A DNA stretch of 32,679 nt from Bacteroidota bacterium (GTDB lineage: Bacteria > Bacteroidota > Bacteroidia > Bacteroidales > Prolixibacteraceae), in the NCBI GenBank assembly GCA_023251455.1, contig JAHEYT010000072.1, forward strand, positions 1 through 32,679, written 5' to 3'. A program made the translations under genes and the position numbers. Under the pieces are notes generated by a model that ran no database searches, was not told the DNA's origin, and saw only the letters and a list, made by a program, of their open reading frames with translations. Shown here piece by piece: positions 15,033-22,657 of the stretch (positions within the stretch are counted from its first letter, which is position 1; each line of letters begins with the position of its first letter).

Positions 15033-17099
15033 ATGGAAAATATTATATCAAAAACTTTTATCAAAACGGGATCACGCAATGCTCGGTTTCCTTATAACCT
15101 GATTGTTAAAAGTGTTGTGGTAGGCACATTAATGTTGACTGCTATTCATTCGCCTCTTCAGGCACAGGAAACCCCTGTTACTAAATACATCATGCCATCG
15201 TGGTGGTTTGGCGCGGCCGGTGGTGCTAACTTCAATTTTTATCAAGGTACCACTCAGCAATTAACAACAGACTTCATCGTCCCTACTGCTTTTCACGATG
15301 GTAAAGGGGTAGGATTCTTTGCCCTTCCGCTTCTCGAGTTTCATCGGCCAGAATCAAGACTGGGCTTTATGCTTCAGGCAGGATACGACAGCCGAAAAGG
15401 TAAATGGGATCAGGTAAAATCTCCATGTAATTGTCCGGAAGATTTAAATACGGATTTGGATTACATTACTATTGAACCAAGCATACGCATTGCACCATTC
15501 AAATCAAATTTCTATATCTATGGTGGCCCACGTCTGGCTTTCAATATGAACAATAATTTTACGTATCAGCAGGGCATTAATCCCGCTTACCCCGAACAAG
15601 TGGCCGATCCGGAAGTAAACGGAGTATTCAGCAACACAAATAAATCGTTGATCTCGATGCAAGTCGGAGCCGGATACGATATTTCGCTAACATCAGAGAC
15701 GAAGCAGACAAAAGTTGTGCTTTCTCCCTTTATTGCTTACCATCCTTATTTTGGTCAGAATCCCCGTTCAACCGAATCGTGGAACATGACAACTTTAAGA
15801 GCTGGGATTGCACTTAAGTTTGGTCGTGGTAAAAAAGCAGCAGTAGCTGAAGAAGTTATCGTACCTGCAGCAGTTGTTGTTGCAGTTGCTGAACCTGAAG
15901 TTACCTTTGCTGTTTCAGCTCCCAAAAATGTTCCTGTTGAACGTCAGGTAAGTGAAACATTCCCACTTCGAAACTATGTATTCTTCAACGAAGGCTCTGC
16001 CGAAATTCCAAGTCGTTACGTATTACTTAGGAAGGATCAGGTAAAAGAATTCAGGGAAGACCAACTGGAAGTATTTACGCCCAAAGATTTAAATGGCCGT
16101 TCAAAACGCCAGATGACTGTCTATTACAATGTTCTGAATATTCTGGGCGACCGTATGATGAAAAATCCTACTTCGACTGTTACTATGATAGGATCGTCAA
16201 TGGAAGGTACAGCTGATGGAAAAGCAATGGCTGAATCAACCAAAACGTATTTGGTGGATGTATTTGGAATTGCCCCTGCAAGAATAACAACTGTAGGTCG
16301 AGTAAAACCAGTCATCCCATCGGAACAGCCAGGTGGTCAACTCGAATTGGCACTTCTTCGTGAAGGAGACCGCAGGGTTTCTATCACCAGCAATTCTCCC
16401 GAATTACTGATGGAATTTCAGAGTGGCAACGATTCACCGCTGAAGCCAGTGGTCATCAAAACCGTTCAGGAAGCACCGCTCGACAGCTATGTTTCTTTCG
16501 CCAACACGGGTGCTGATAAAGCATTCACTTCATGGAACATGGAAATTGCTGATGAACAGGGTAAGGTTCAGAAATTTGGACCGTATTCAAAAGAGAATGT
16601 CAGCATTCCTGGCAAAACCATTTTAGGTACCCGCCCCGAAGGTGACTACAAAGTTGCGATGATTGGCCAGACAAAGAGTAGTAAAGTAATCAGGAAAGAA
16701 ACTACTGCACACCTTGTACTTTGGACTCCGCCGGTTACAGAAGAAATGATGAGATTCAGCGTATTGTATGAATTCAACAACTCTGATGCCATTGCAATGT
16801 ATGATAAATATCTTACTGAGGTGGTCACACCAAAGATTCCTAAAAACGGATCGGTTATCATACATGGGCATACCGATATTATAGGTGGTGAAGATGTGAA
16901 CCTGAAACTGTCGTTGGCACGTGCAAATGACGTAAAAAGCATCATGGTAAAAGCTTTGGCTAAATCAAACAGAACCGATGTTACATTTGATGTTCGCGGC
17001 TTTGGTGAAGACGAGAGTTTAGCTCCTTTTGACAACAAATATCCGGAAGAACGTTTCTATAACCGATCGGTTATTATTGATATTATTCCGGCCAAATAA
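15033..17099 (+). CDS. Large OmpA-family outer-membrane protein with barrel and two OmpA-like regions
   Basis: This 688-residue protein has a long-n-region signal peptide ending SPLQAQ (about residue 45). An outer-membrane barrel-like region follows at about 55-270 and ends IALKFGRGKK. A Val/Ala/Pro-rich linker leads to a degenerate OmpA-like domain at about 310-455 (VFFNEGSAEIPSRY, then TVTMIGSSMEGTADG and EGDRRVSI). After an intervening beta-rich region comes a better-conserved OmpA domain at about 575-685 (IIHGHTDIIGGEDVNLKLSL, RSVIID). The first OmpA region lacks the GHTD Asp context and may not bind peptidoglycan. No shared promoter motif precedes it, so it is probably co-transcribed with the DUF3494 lipoprotein gene. 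A strong terminator follows. Confidence 0.85.
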   Translation: MENIISKTFIKTGSRNARFPYNLIVKSVVVGTLMLTAIHSPLQAQETPVTKYIMPSWWFGAAGGANFNFYQGTTQQLTTDFIVPTAFHDGKGVGFFALPLLEFHRPESRLGFMLQAGYDSRKGKWDQVKSPCNCPEDLNTDLDYITIEPSIRIAPFKSNFYIYGGPRLAFNMNNNFTYQQGINPAYPEQVADPEVNGVFSNTNKSLISMQVGAGYDISLTSETKQTKVVLSPFIAYHPYFGQNPRSTESWNMTTLRAGIALKFGRGKKAAVAEEVIVPAAVVVAVAEPEVTFAVSAPKNVPVERQVSETFPLRNYVFFNEGSAEIPSRYVLLRKDQVKEFREDQLEVFTPKDLNGRSKRQMTVYYNVLNILGDRMMKNPTSTVTMIGSSMEGTADGKAMAESTKTYLVDVFGIAPARITTVGRVKPVIPSEQPGGQLELALLREGDRRVSITSNSPELLMEFQSGNDSPLKPVVIKTVQEAPLDSYVSFANTGADKAFTSWNMEIADEQGKVQKFGPYSKENVSIPGKTILGTRPEGDYKVAMIGQTKSSKVIRKETTAHLVLWTPPVTEEMMRFSVLYEFNNSDAIAMYDKYLTEVVTPKIPKNGSVIIHGHTDIIGGEDVNLKLSLARANDVKSIMVKALAKSNRTDVTFDVRGFGEDESLAPFDNKYPEERFYNRSVIIDIIPAK

Positions 17100-17122
17100 G
17101 ATTTTGAATTAATTTGAATTAC

Positions 17123-17156
17123 AAAAAAGAGACCGCAAATGTGGTCTCTTTTTTTA
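17123..17156 (+). terminator. Intrinsic terminator after the large OmpA gene
   Basis: AAAAGAGACC pairs with GGTCTCTTTT around a short GCAAATGT loop, followed by a run of T. It lies about 25 bp after the stop codon and closes the DUF3494-OmpA transcription unit. Confidence 0.9.
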
Positions 17157-17202
17157 TTTTGACATAAACTACTGAGCAGCAAACACAAACCAATACTGCA
17201 AC

Positions 17203-17268
17203 ATGTGAATTATACAAATCAAACAAATAGTTGTGTAAGTTCTTCCTGAATTAAAGACCTCACCTTTG
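17203..17268 (+). promoter_or_regulatory. Shared envelope-regulon promoter, copy F (DUF4382 lipoprotein)
   Basis: ATGTGAATTATACAAA is a weaker first half-site (17212-17218). GTGTAAG follows at 17233-17239 (21 bp period) and cacctTTG ends at 17268 (29 nt). It is the most diverged copy, but the geometry is unchanged. Confidence 0.72.
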
Positions 17269-17305
17269 TTGAGTAATTATTTACACATCATTTAAACAGA
17301 AAAAC

Positions 17306-18103
17306 ATGAAAACATTACAAAGAAACAAAAGCGTAATCTTGAAAAAGATCATGTATGTTGCATTAGTTGGCTTGCTCATTATGCAGTTAACATCCTGCGA
17401 CGAGGACACCACAAATGACAAACAGGCACAACTAACAGTTCGAATGACTGATGCCCCGGCTAACTATGATGCTGTTATGGTTGATGTACAGGGAGTGGAA
17501 GTAACCGGTAATGGTGGAAGTGCAGTAATGCTCAACACTACCGCCAAGGTTTACAATCTCCTTGAATTATCAAACGGCGTAAATGCCCTGATTGCAACTG
17601 GTGATGTGGATGCTGGAACCATTTCTCAAATCAGGTTAATTCTGGGAACCAACAACACAGTGACCGTTGGCGGCGTAGTTTATCCGCTTAGTACTCCCAG
17701 TGCAGAACAATCAGGCTTGAAACTTCAGGTTAATAAAACTTTTGAAGCAGGGGTTGAATACAGCATTTTGCTCGATTTCGATGCAAGTCAATCAATTGTT
17801 CTTAAAGGGAATAATGAATATCAACTGAAACCGGTTATCAGAACCATTGATACTGCAATCTCCGGTTCGATTAAAGGAAGTGTTTCGCCACTTACCGGAA
17901 ATGTATTGGTAACAGCCACATCAAATGGGGTTACATACACCTCTGTAACCGCAGCAAACGGCAGTTTTCTGATTGCAGGTTTGCCATTAGGCACCTACTC
18001 GATTACGATCACTCCGGTTCTTCCTTTGTTACCAATAACAATAACAGGGAAAACAGTTGTTGTGGGAGCATCAACCGACCTGGGAATAACAATACTATTG
18101 TAG
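17306..18103 (+). CDS. DUF4382 lipoprotein with carboxypeptidase-regulatory-like C-terminal domain
   Basis: This 265-residue lipoprotein (lipobox LTSC, Cys31) has a DUF4382 domain at about 40-180. The domain begins LTVRMTDAPANYDAVMVDVQ and includes VYNLLELSNGV, ISQIRLILGTNN and LKPVIRTID. A short Ig-like segment at about 185-265 (SGSIKGSVSPL to TDLGITILL) resembles the carboxypeptidase regulatory-like fold. DUF4382 proteins are common secreted lipoproteins of Bacteroidota with unknown function. It forms a single-gene unit between promoter copy F and the terminator at 18130. Confidence 0.88.
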   Translation: MKTLQRNKSVILKKIMYVALVGLLIMQLTSCDEDTTNDKQAQLTVRMTDAPANYDAVMVDVQGVEVTGNGGSAVMLNTTAKVYNLLELSNGVNALIATGDVDAGTISQIRLILGTNNTVTVGGVVYPLSTPSAEQSGLKLQVNKTFEAGVEYSILLDFDASQSIVLKGNNEYQLKPVIRTIDTAISGSIKGSVSPLTGNVLVTATSNGVTYTSVTAANGSFLIAGLPLGTYSITITPVLPLLPITITGKTVVVGASTDLGITILL

Positions 18104-18129
18104 GTTAAATCTTTTTAACAACACGTAAG

Positions 18130-18160
18130 GAGGCTGGCTCAATTGAGTTCAGCCTCTTTT
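18130..18160 (+). terminator. Intrinsic terminator after the DUF4382 gene
   Basis: GAGGCTG pairs with CAGCCTC, extended inward by CTCAATTGAG, followed by TTTT. It lies 27 bp after the stop codon. Confidence 0.82.
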
Positions 18161-18223
18161 CGGTTTAAAACATTGCTGATGCGGCAAATCCCTTTTTTTC
18201 AAGAGCAATTATAGATTTGAAAA

Positions 18224-18290
18224 TGTGTGAATTATACAACAGATCGGGAAAGTTATGTAACACTTCTGATTCTAAAGTTGCTCAATTTCG
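18224..18290 (+). promoter_or_regulatory. Shared envelope-regulon promoter, copy G (coiled-coil OmpA lipoprotein)
   Basis: TGTGTGAATTATACAAC has its half-site at 18234-18240. ATGTAAC follows at 18255-18261 (21 bp period) and a -7-like caatTTCG ends at 18290 (29 nt). The -7 is the only copy with an interrupted TTTG. Confidence 0.76.
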
Positions 18291-18320
18291 TAGCATCATT
18301 AATCACTAAAAAAAAACAAA

Positions 18321-19139
18321 ATGAAAAAGACAATTTATGTCCTTGTATTCTCTTCACTGATTCTTAGTTTTTCATTCATATCGTGTGGACCAGGCAAAAA
18401 ACTATTGAGTTCGAGAGCCAAAGTTGAAGATCTGCAAAGAGACAGTCTGAATACGCATCGCCAACTTACTGAATGTAATGCACTTGTTAAAAACCTCAAT
18501 GCGGATAAAACAACATTGCAAAACGATAAAGCATCCTTGCAGAATGATAATATGTCGGCTGCAAATGATTTAAGAGTACTTTCTTCACAATCAAAAATGA
18601 CGATTGCTGAACAGGCAAGGCGATTAAAAAGCCTTCAGGATATAATTCAGTCGCAAAAAGATGTGATGTCGAAGCTGAAAAATTCGATCGCTGATGCGCT
18701 GATGAATTATAAAACCGATGAGCTATCAATCTATACCAAAGACGGAAGCGTTTATGTTTCGCTTCAGGAAAAATTGCTGTTCAAATCAGGTAGTGATGTG
18801 GTTGACCCTAAAGGAAAAGAAGCGCTCAAATCGTTGGCGCAGGTACTCAACAATACAAAAGATATCAACGTGTTGATTGAAGGGCACACCGATAATGTTC
18901 CAATAAAAACCAACCTGGTTAAAGACAATTGGGGCCTAAGCACAGCCAGAGCTAACTCGATAGTACGCATTTTGACCAAAGACAATGGATTTGACCCAAA
19001 TCGGATTACGGCAAGTGGCAAAAGCGAATATCACCCGGTAAAAGCAAACGATACCGTTGAAGGCCGTGCCGGAAACCGCCGGACAGAAGTTATTTTATCT
19101 CCCGACCTGAAGGAACTGAATAAACTGCTGGATCAATAA
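18321..19139 (+). CDS. OmpA-family lipoprotein with N-terminal coiled coil
   Basis: This 272-residue lipoprotein (lipobox FISC, Cys22) has a coiled-coil region at about 30-125 (heptad pattern with repeated LQNDKASLQND-type units). A MotB/OmpA-type peptidoglycan-binding domain follows at about 140-260, with LLFKSGSDVVDPKG, IEGHTDNVPI and GNRRTEVIL. The coiled coil probably makes a trimeric or dimeric spacer between the lipid anchor and peptidoglycan. The TDNVPIKT sequence places it nearer the MotB/flagellar-motor-like OmpA subgroup than the other OmpA proteins here. It has its own promoter (copy G); the next promoter copy begins 9 bp after its stop, with no terminator between. Confidence 0.9.
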   Translation: MKKTIYVLVFSSLILSFSFISCGPGKKLLSSRAKVEDLQRDSLNTHRQLTECNALVKNLNADKTTLQNDKASLQNDNMSAANDLRVLSSQSKMTIAEQARRLKSLQDIIQSQKDVMSKLKNSIADALMNYKTDELSIYTKDGSVYVSLQEKLLFKSGSDVVDPKGKEALKSLAQVLNNTKDINVLIEGHTDNVPIKTNLVKDNWGLSTARANSIVRILTKDNGFDPNRITASGKSEYHPVKANDTVEGRAGNRRTEVILSPDLKELNKLLDQ

Positions 19140-19147
19140 GATTGAAA

Positions 19148-19214
19148 AGTGTGAATGATGTAACTCTTCTCCGGAATTGTGTAATACTTTCCGGAGCAAA
19201 AGAGCTCACATTTG
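19148..19214 (+). promoter_or_regulatory. Shared envelope-regulon promoter, copy H (small secreted protein)
   Basis: AGTGTGAATGATGTAAC has its half-site at 19158-19164. GTGTAAT follows at 19179-19185 (21 bp period) and cacaTTTG ends at 19214 (29 nt). The predicted transcription start is near 19221, which decides in favour of the ATG at 19246 for the next gene. Confidence 0.82.
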
Positions 19215-19245
19215 TATTATGAAAATAAACCTTAGTTTCAATAAA

Positions 19246-19782
19246 ATGAAAACTTTTAAATTATTAGTTATCGGAATGCTTCTGTTTTTTGCAGGATCAG
19301 TCCAGGCGCAAATCTCAGTGCAGGTAAATCTTGGCACTCCTCCGCAATGGGGTCCTTCAGGATATACCGATGTTCAGTATTACTATTTGCCCGATGTTGA
19401 AGCCTATTATGATGTTCCCTCATCGATGTTTATTTATTTCAACGGAGTGTCTTGGGTTCGTCGGTCATATCTTCCGAGCCGTTACCGAAACTACGATCTG
19501 TACAATGGTTATAAAGTCGTCATGTCGGATTACCATGGAAGGACTCCATACACCCATTTTCATGAACACCAAAGACAATATGCCAGAGGATATCGTGGTA
19601 AAGAGCAACATAACATTGGCCAAAGACCTGACCACGGATACCAAAATGACCGGAATTATTCGAAAAGCAGATCCTATCAAAAGAGAAATGTGCGTAATGA
19701 CCAAGGTTACCATCGCGATAATGGTAAGAAAATGAAAAACAGTAGTGAGAATAGAAAAGGAAACGATAAAAGGAACAAATAA
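19246..19782 (+). CDS. Small secreted protein with aromatic N-terminal region and basic, disordered tail
   Basis: This 178-residue protein has a signal peptide (MKTFKLLVIGMLLFFAGSVQA, with Gln after the cleavage site). Residues about 25-105 are rich in Tyr and Pro (WGPSGYTDVQYYYLPDVEAY, FIYFNGVSWVRRSYLP, YRNYDLYNGYKVVM). The last 70 residues are Arg/Lys/Asn/Tyr-rich and likely disordered. Upstream in-frame ATGs at 19177 and 19219 fall inside the promoter or at the predicted transcription start, so 19246 is preferred. I recall similar short proteins in Bacteroidota with no known function, so none is proposed. It is the first gene after promoter copy H and is followed 38 bp later by a barrel-like gene. 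Confidence 0.8.
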   Translation: MKTFKLLVIGMLLFFAGSVQAQISVQVNLGTPPQWGPSGYTDVQYYYLPDVEAYYDVPSSMFIYFNGVSWVRRSYLPSRYRNYDLYNGYKVVMSDYHGRTPYTHFHEHQRQYARGYRGKEQHNIGQRPDHGYQNDRNYSKSRSYQKRNVRNDQGYHRDNGKKMKNSSENRKGNDKRNK

Positions 19783-19820
19783 CCAATTTAGAAAATATAC
19801 ACCAAACTTAAAATTTAAAC

Positions 19821-20366
19821 ATGAAAAAAAGAATCTTTACTTTAGTAATGCTTTCCCTATTCCTGATTGCAGGAACCCAATTATCGGCTCAGAACAAAAA
19901 TTATTCTGAAAATCATGGAAGCGCCTTAAACTTAGGTTTAGGTGTTGGGGGATATTACGGTTATTACAATTATGTAGGACGTTCATTGCCAGTTTTTCAC
20001 CTCAACTATGAATTTGATGTGGCAAGGAATTTCACATTAGCTCCTTTTGTTACTTTCTTATCATACAGAAACGACAAATACTATTATCATGAAACAGTAA
20101 TACCTCTTGGTGTTAAAGGTTCATTTTATTTGGATGAGGCACTGAATGCCAATTCAAACTGGGATTTTTATATCGCAGGTTCATTGGGATTTACAATCGT
20201 AAACACCAGATGGGATGACGGATACAAAACTTATGCTGGTTACCAGACTGCAAGACCATTGTTTCTAGATTTACATGTAGGTACTGAATACCACCTTAGT
20301 AAAAAGGTTGGAATATTCCTCGACCTCTCAACCGGTGTTTCAACTGTTGGTTTGGCAATTCATTAA
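19821..20366 (+). CDS. Small outer-membrane beta-barrel-like protein
   Basis: This 181-residue protein has a signal peptide (cleavage near TQLSAQ, about residue 24). Alternating strands rich in Tyr and Gly follow (LNLGLGVGGYYGYYNYVG, FTLAPFVTFLSYRND, IPLGVKGSFYLDEAL, LHVGTEYHLSKKVGIFLDLS), typical of an 8-stranded outer-membrane barrel. It ends VGLAIH instead of a C-terminal aromatic residue. No promoter motif lies between it and the preceding gene, so it is probably the second gene of the copy H unit. Function is unknown. Confidence 0.78.
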   Translation: MKKRIFTLVMLSLFLIAGTQLSAQNKNYSENHGSALNLGLGVGGYYGYYNYVGRSLPVFHLNYEFDVARNFTLAPFVTFLSYRNDKYYYHETVIPLGVKGSFYLDEALNANSNWDFYIAGSLGFTIVNTRWDDGYKTYAGYQTARPLFLDLHVGTEYHLSKKVGIFLDLSTGVSTVGLAIH

Positions 20367-20417
20367 CCTTTATCCAAAATAAATTTAAACGGACCACTGG
20401 GAAAGTTCCAGTTAATC

Positions 20418-20451
20418 AAAAGCGCTCAAATCAAATGATTTGGGCGCTTTT
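20418..20451 (+). terminator. Intrinsic terminator after the small barrel gene
   Basis: AAAAGCGCTCAAATCA pairs with TGATTTGGGCGCTTTT around an AA-type loop, and the 3' arm merges into a T run. The minus strand also has a T run, so it may serve both convergent transcripts. It lies about 50 bp after the stop. The rest of 20367-20606 shows no gene. Confidence 0.88.
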
Positions 20452-20606
20452 ATTATGCTGAAATATAATCTCATAATTAATGTTGACAAAGGATCGATAG
20501 ACAAATCGAAAGATACCTAGACATTAAAATAAATGTACCTTATTTGTACCGTTACATACTTATACAATTGACTATATGATATTTATACTTTCTGCATTCA
20601 AAGCTA

Positions 20607-21251
20607 TTACGGATCTAAAGCCTGTGGATGTGCTTGACATCTCAGTTCATTCAATCTTGTCAGCGTGTTGTTAAGCGGAAAGGTTAAACCCATGCATAAA
20701 TTTAGGCTATCACTAAATTTTGAACGTCGGTATCTGATCCTGTTGAACAGGTAATAATCCAAGGTTCCCAGTTCGATGTATGAGAATTTCGATATGCTTT
20801 TTCTGGAACCAATTTTAATGCCCAGAAAAGGGGCAAAATGAATGGCATTTGCAAAATAGTAATCAGAAGGGAAATATCCGGGAAATTTCAAATAGGTATT
20901 GTTGGTAATCGAATACAGTAAGTTTGTTCCCACATATCCATTCAGAAAAGCTTTTTCAGATAGTTTATGCTTTCTGAAGTTGAAAGCGCCTTTAGCTGAT
21001 ACTGTATGTACTTCAACGCTGTTTACCGACGATGGCAGATACCCGTAGCTGAGCCCAAAATTGTGTTTTTCATTTTTTGAGAGATACCCAACTCCAACCG
21101 ATGCCAATCCGAGATTTCCGGCGTACTGAAAATTGAGATAGTCAGGAGAGAAAAGGTCTTTTATGATTTTGGGCTCTTTATTTCCGGAGCCAAAGATATT
21201 TTGGGAGGTAAAGGCAAAAAACAATAGTAGTATGGTAATTCGTGTTTTCAT
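20607..21251 (-). CDS. Secreted barrel-like protein of unknown function
   Basis: This 214-residue protein has a signal peptide (MKTRITILLLFFAFTSQNIFG, about residue 21). Alternating strands follow (YLNFQYAGNLGLASVGVGYL, HNFGLSYGYLPSS, FAPFLGIKIGSRKS, LNLCMGLTFPLNN). This suggests an outer-membrane or periplasmic barrel. The C-terminal tail after the last strand (about 20 residues) is unusual for a barrel. It starts 9 bp after the end of the broken metallophosphoesterase gene and was probably co-transcribed with it. I do not recognise a named family. Confidence 0.65.
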   Translation of the reverse strand: MKTRITILLLFFAFTSQNIFGSGNKEPKIIKDLFSPDYLNFQYAGNLGLASVGVGYLSKNEKHNFGLSYGYLPSSVNSVEVHTVSAKGAFNFRKHKLSEKAFLNGYVGTNLLYSITNNTYLKFPGYFPSDYYFANAIHFAPFLGIKIGSRKSISKFSYIELGTLDYYLFNRIRYRRSKFSDSLNLCMGLTFPLNNTLTRLNELRCQAHPQALDP

Positions 21252-21260
21252 GGTGTGTTT

Positions 21261-22046
21261 TTAGTAATTCATTAGCTGAAACGTAGCAGCTTTATTGGCC
21301 AGCGTAATTTTGGTCAGATTACGTATGGAAATATCGGGCACCATCAGGTATTTGCGGTTATTCACCTCCTCAGTTTTGTAACCATGCCCGTGGCCGAAGA
21401 TACTTAGGGCAACAGGTTTATTCTCAATAATTTTCCTCATTTGGTCGGCATATCCGTTATCCAGTTGCGGGTCCCACGGATGAATGTGAAAACAGGCAAT
21501 GCTGGTCATTCCTTCAGGAGCATCAAGCTTTTCTTTGAACCAATCGAAGTCAGGTTCCTGATTCCCGTTTTCTCAAACCACATTATCGAACATGACCATC
21601 CGGTAATTCCCGACATCAAAAGAGAAGTTTGTTGGGCCAAACAATTTGTTGAAAATTAATTTTCCATTCGACAAGTAGTCGTGATTCCCAATCATTGTTA
21701 CAGAAGGGATATTCAACCGGTTGATGAGACCGAAATAGTCTTCGAACTCTTTGGATAATCCCCAGTCTGTTATGTCGCCGCAAACTACCACAAACGAAAT
21801 TCCTTTCATTTCGTTAATTGCTTTAACAGCAGCCCTCAAATCTGAATAATTTGAATGTGTGTCGGAAATAGCTATAAAAACCAAAGAATCGCTATTTTGC
21901 TGTTCTTCTTGTATCTTGGTGATATTTTTGGCATTCTGGTTTCTTTGCGATGTGTTTGCGTCGTAAGGACTATAATCTGTCATTTCGCCGCACGATGCAA
22001 AAGCTATGCTGATGGACAGAATCAGCAAGTTATTAATAAGTCTCAT
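21261..22046 (-). pseudogene. Metallophosphoesterase lipoprotein interrupted by an in-frame TGA
   Basis: The reading frame is intact from ATG at 22046 to the stop at 21261 except for one TGA at 21573-21575. The upstream part has a lipobox (FASC) and the calcineurin-like motifs ISDTH, GDITDWG and GNHD. The downstream part has FHIHPWD and GHGHGY, so all five metal-binding motifs are present on the two halves. The context (MFDNVV, then stop, then ENGNQEPDFDWF) suggests the stop replaced a Trp codon (TGG to TGA). The upstream half alone would give a protein lacking the last two metal-ligand motifs. An earlier ATG at 22079 also exists, but 22046 gives a clean lipoprotein signal. A sequencing error or readthrough is also possible. 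Confidence 0.75.
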
Positions 22047-22111
22047 TTTTTGTTTTCTGTTTTCAATTGTTTGTGTCAATACTGTGACTGAATACGGATC
22101 GCTTTATACTT

Positions 22112-22354
22112 TTAGAACCAGTACCCGAAGTTGGCCGAGAAAGTGGTTTAGTTATATAATTTTGAACAGATTGATATCATATTTAGTGACATCGAAATGG
22201 TTTCATCCAATACCTTTTGCCCGCCGCCACTCAACACCAGCGCAATTTTTGGCCGGCTTGTTTTGTCCTGTGCCTCACTGATCAATGGATGAATCAGGAG
22301 CAGACCAAGGGCCAGAACATTCAAGAATGATGTCCGAAGTAATTTTTTTAACAT
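22112..22354 (-). pseudogene. Remnant of a patatin-like phospholipase outer-membrane protein
   Basis: The N-terminal 45 residues are a signal peptide (ending ISEAQD) followed by RPKIALVLSGGG, the start of a patatin domain and its oxyanion loop. After GGG the expected next residues (A/R-K-G-I) appear only in another frame (aaaggtatt), consistent with a 1-bp loss. The GXSXG catalytic serine motif and roughly all of the patatin and barrel parts are missing. Just before the end, the sequence TTFSANFGYWF and a stop resemble the C-terminal strand of the family's outer-membrane barrel. The locus therefore looks like the two ends of a gene with the middle deleted. The intact family is a secreted phospholipase fused to a barrel. 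Confidence 0.65.
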
Positions 22355-22373
22355 GGAATTTTGCGCTGGGAGA

Positions 22374-22613
22374 TTAGTTGACTTGAAGCTTTCTTTTTAC
22401 AAAATTCATCGCATTGCCAATCGTATTTAGTTCGGCATAATCCGTTTCCCTGATGTTTATTTTGAAGTAACTACCGATGTAAAAAACCAGGTAGGCAAAC
22501 TGAAATTCCTCAAAATCGAAGTCGTTTGCAAACGAAGCTTCCATTCTGATTTGTTCTTTGTGAATCCCCATGTATTTAAATATTAGGGAAAATTTTTCTT
22601 CTATTATCTTCAT
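22374..22613 (-). CDS. Acyl-carrier-protein-like small protein lacking the phosphopantetheine serine
   Basis: This 79-residue acidic/hydrophobic protein has the ACP helical pattern. Aligned without gaps to a canonical ACP, DFDFEEFQFAYLVFYIGSYF takes the place of [20 protein letters not shown], putting Glu36 where the modified Ser should be. The following segment (INIRETDYAELNTIGNAMNFV) matches the ACP helix III/IV region well. Without the Ser it cannot carry a 4'-phosphopantetheine arm, so a structural or regulatory role, or gene decay, is more likely than acyl transport. An in-frame ATG at 22709 would overlap the epimerase gene, so 22613 is preferred. It is the last gene of the glycosyltransferase operon, 44 bp after the epimerase. 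Confidence 0.6.
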   Translation of the reverse strand: MKIIEEKFSLIFKYMGIHKEQIRMEASFANDFDFEEFQFAYLVFYIGSYFKINIRETDYAELNTIGNAMNFVKRKLQVN

Positions 22614-22657
22614 GATTTCAATAATTTTAATCTTTAAATCAAATTTTGCGTTGTTAA

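Noticed and set aside
15033..15062. Possible independent promoter for the large OmpA gene
   Set aside because: The 80-bp gap has neither the shared motif nor a convincing -33/-7 pair, so co-transcription with the DUF3494 gene is more likely.
19177..19245. Longer start forms of the small secreted protein (ATG at 19177 or 19219)
   Set aside because: The first is inside the promoter motif and the second is at the predicted transcription start; ATG at 19246 begins a clean signal peptide.
20520..20580. A TGTAAC-like pair in the intergenic region (gtaccgttacatacttatacaa)
   Set aside because: Only one good half-site is present and neither the 21-bp nor the 29-nt spacing is met, so it is not counted as a ninth regulon promoter.
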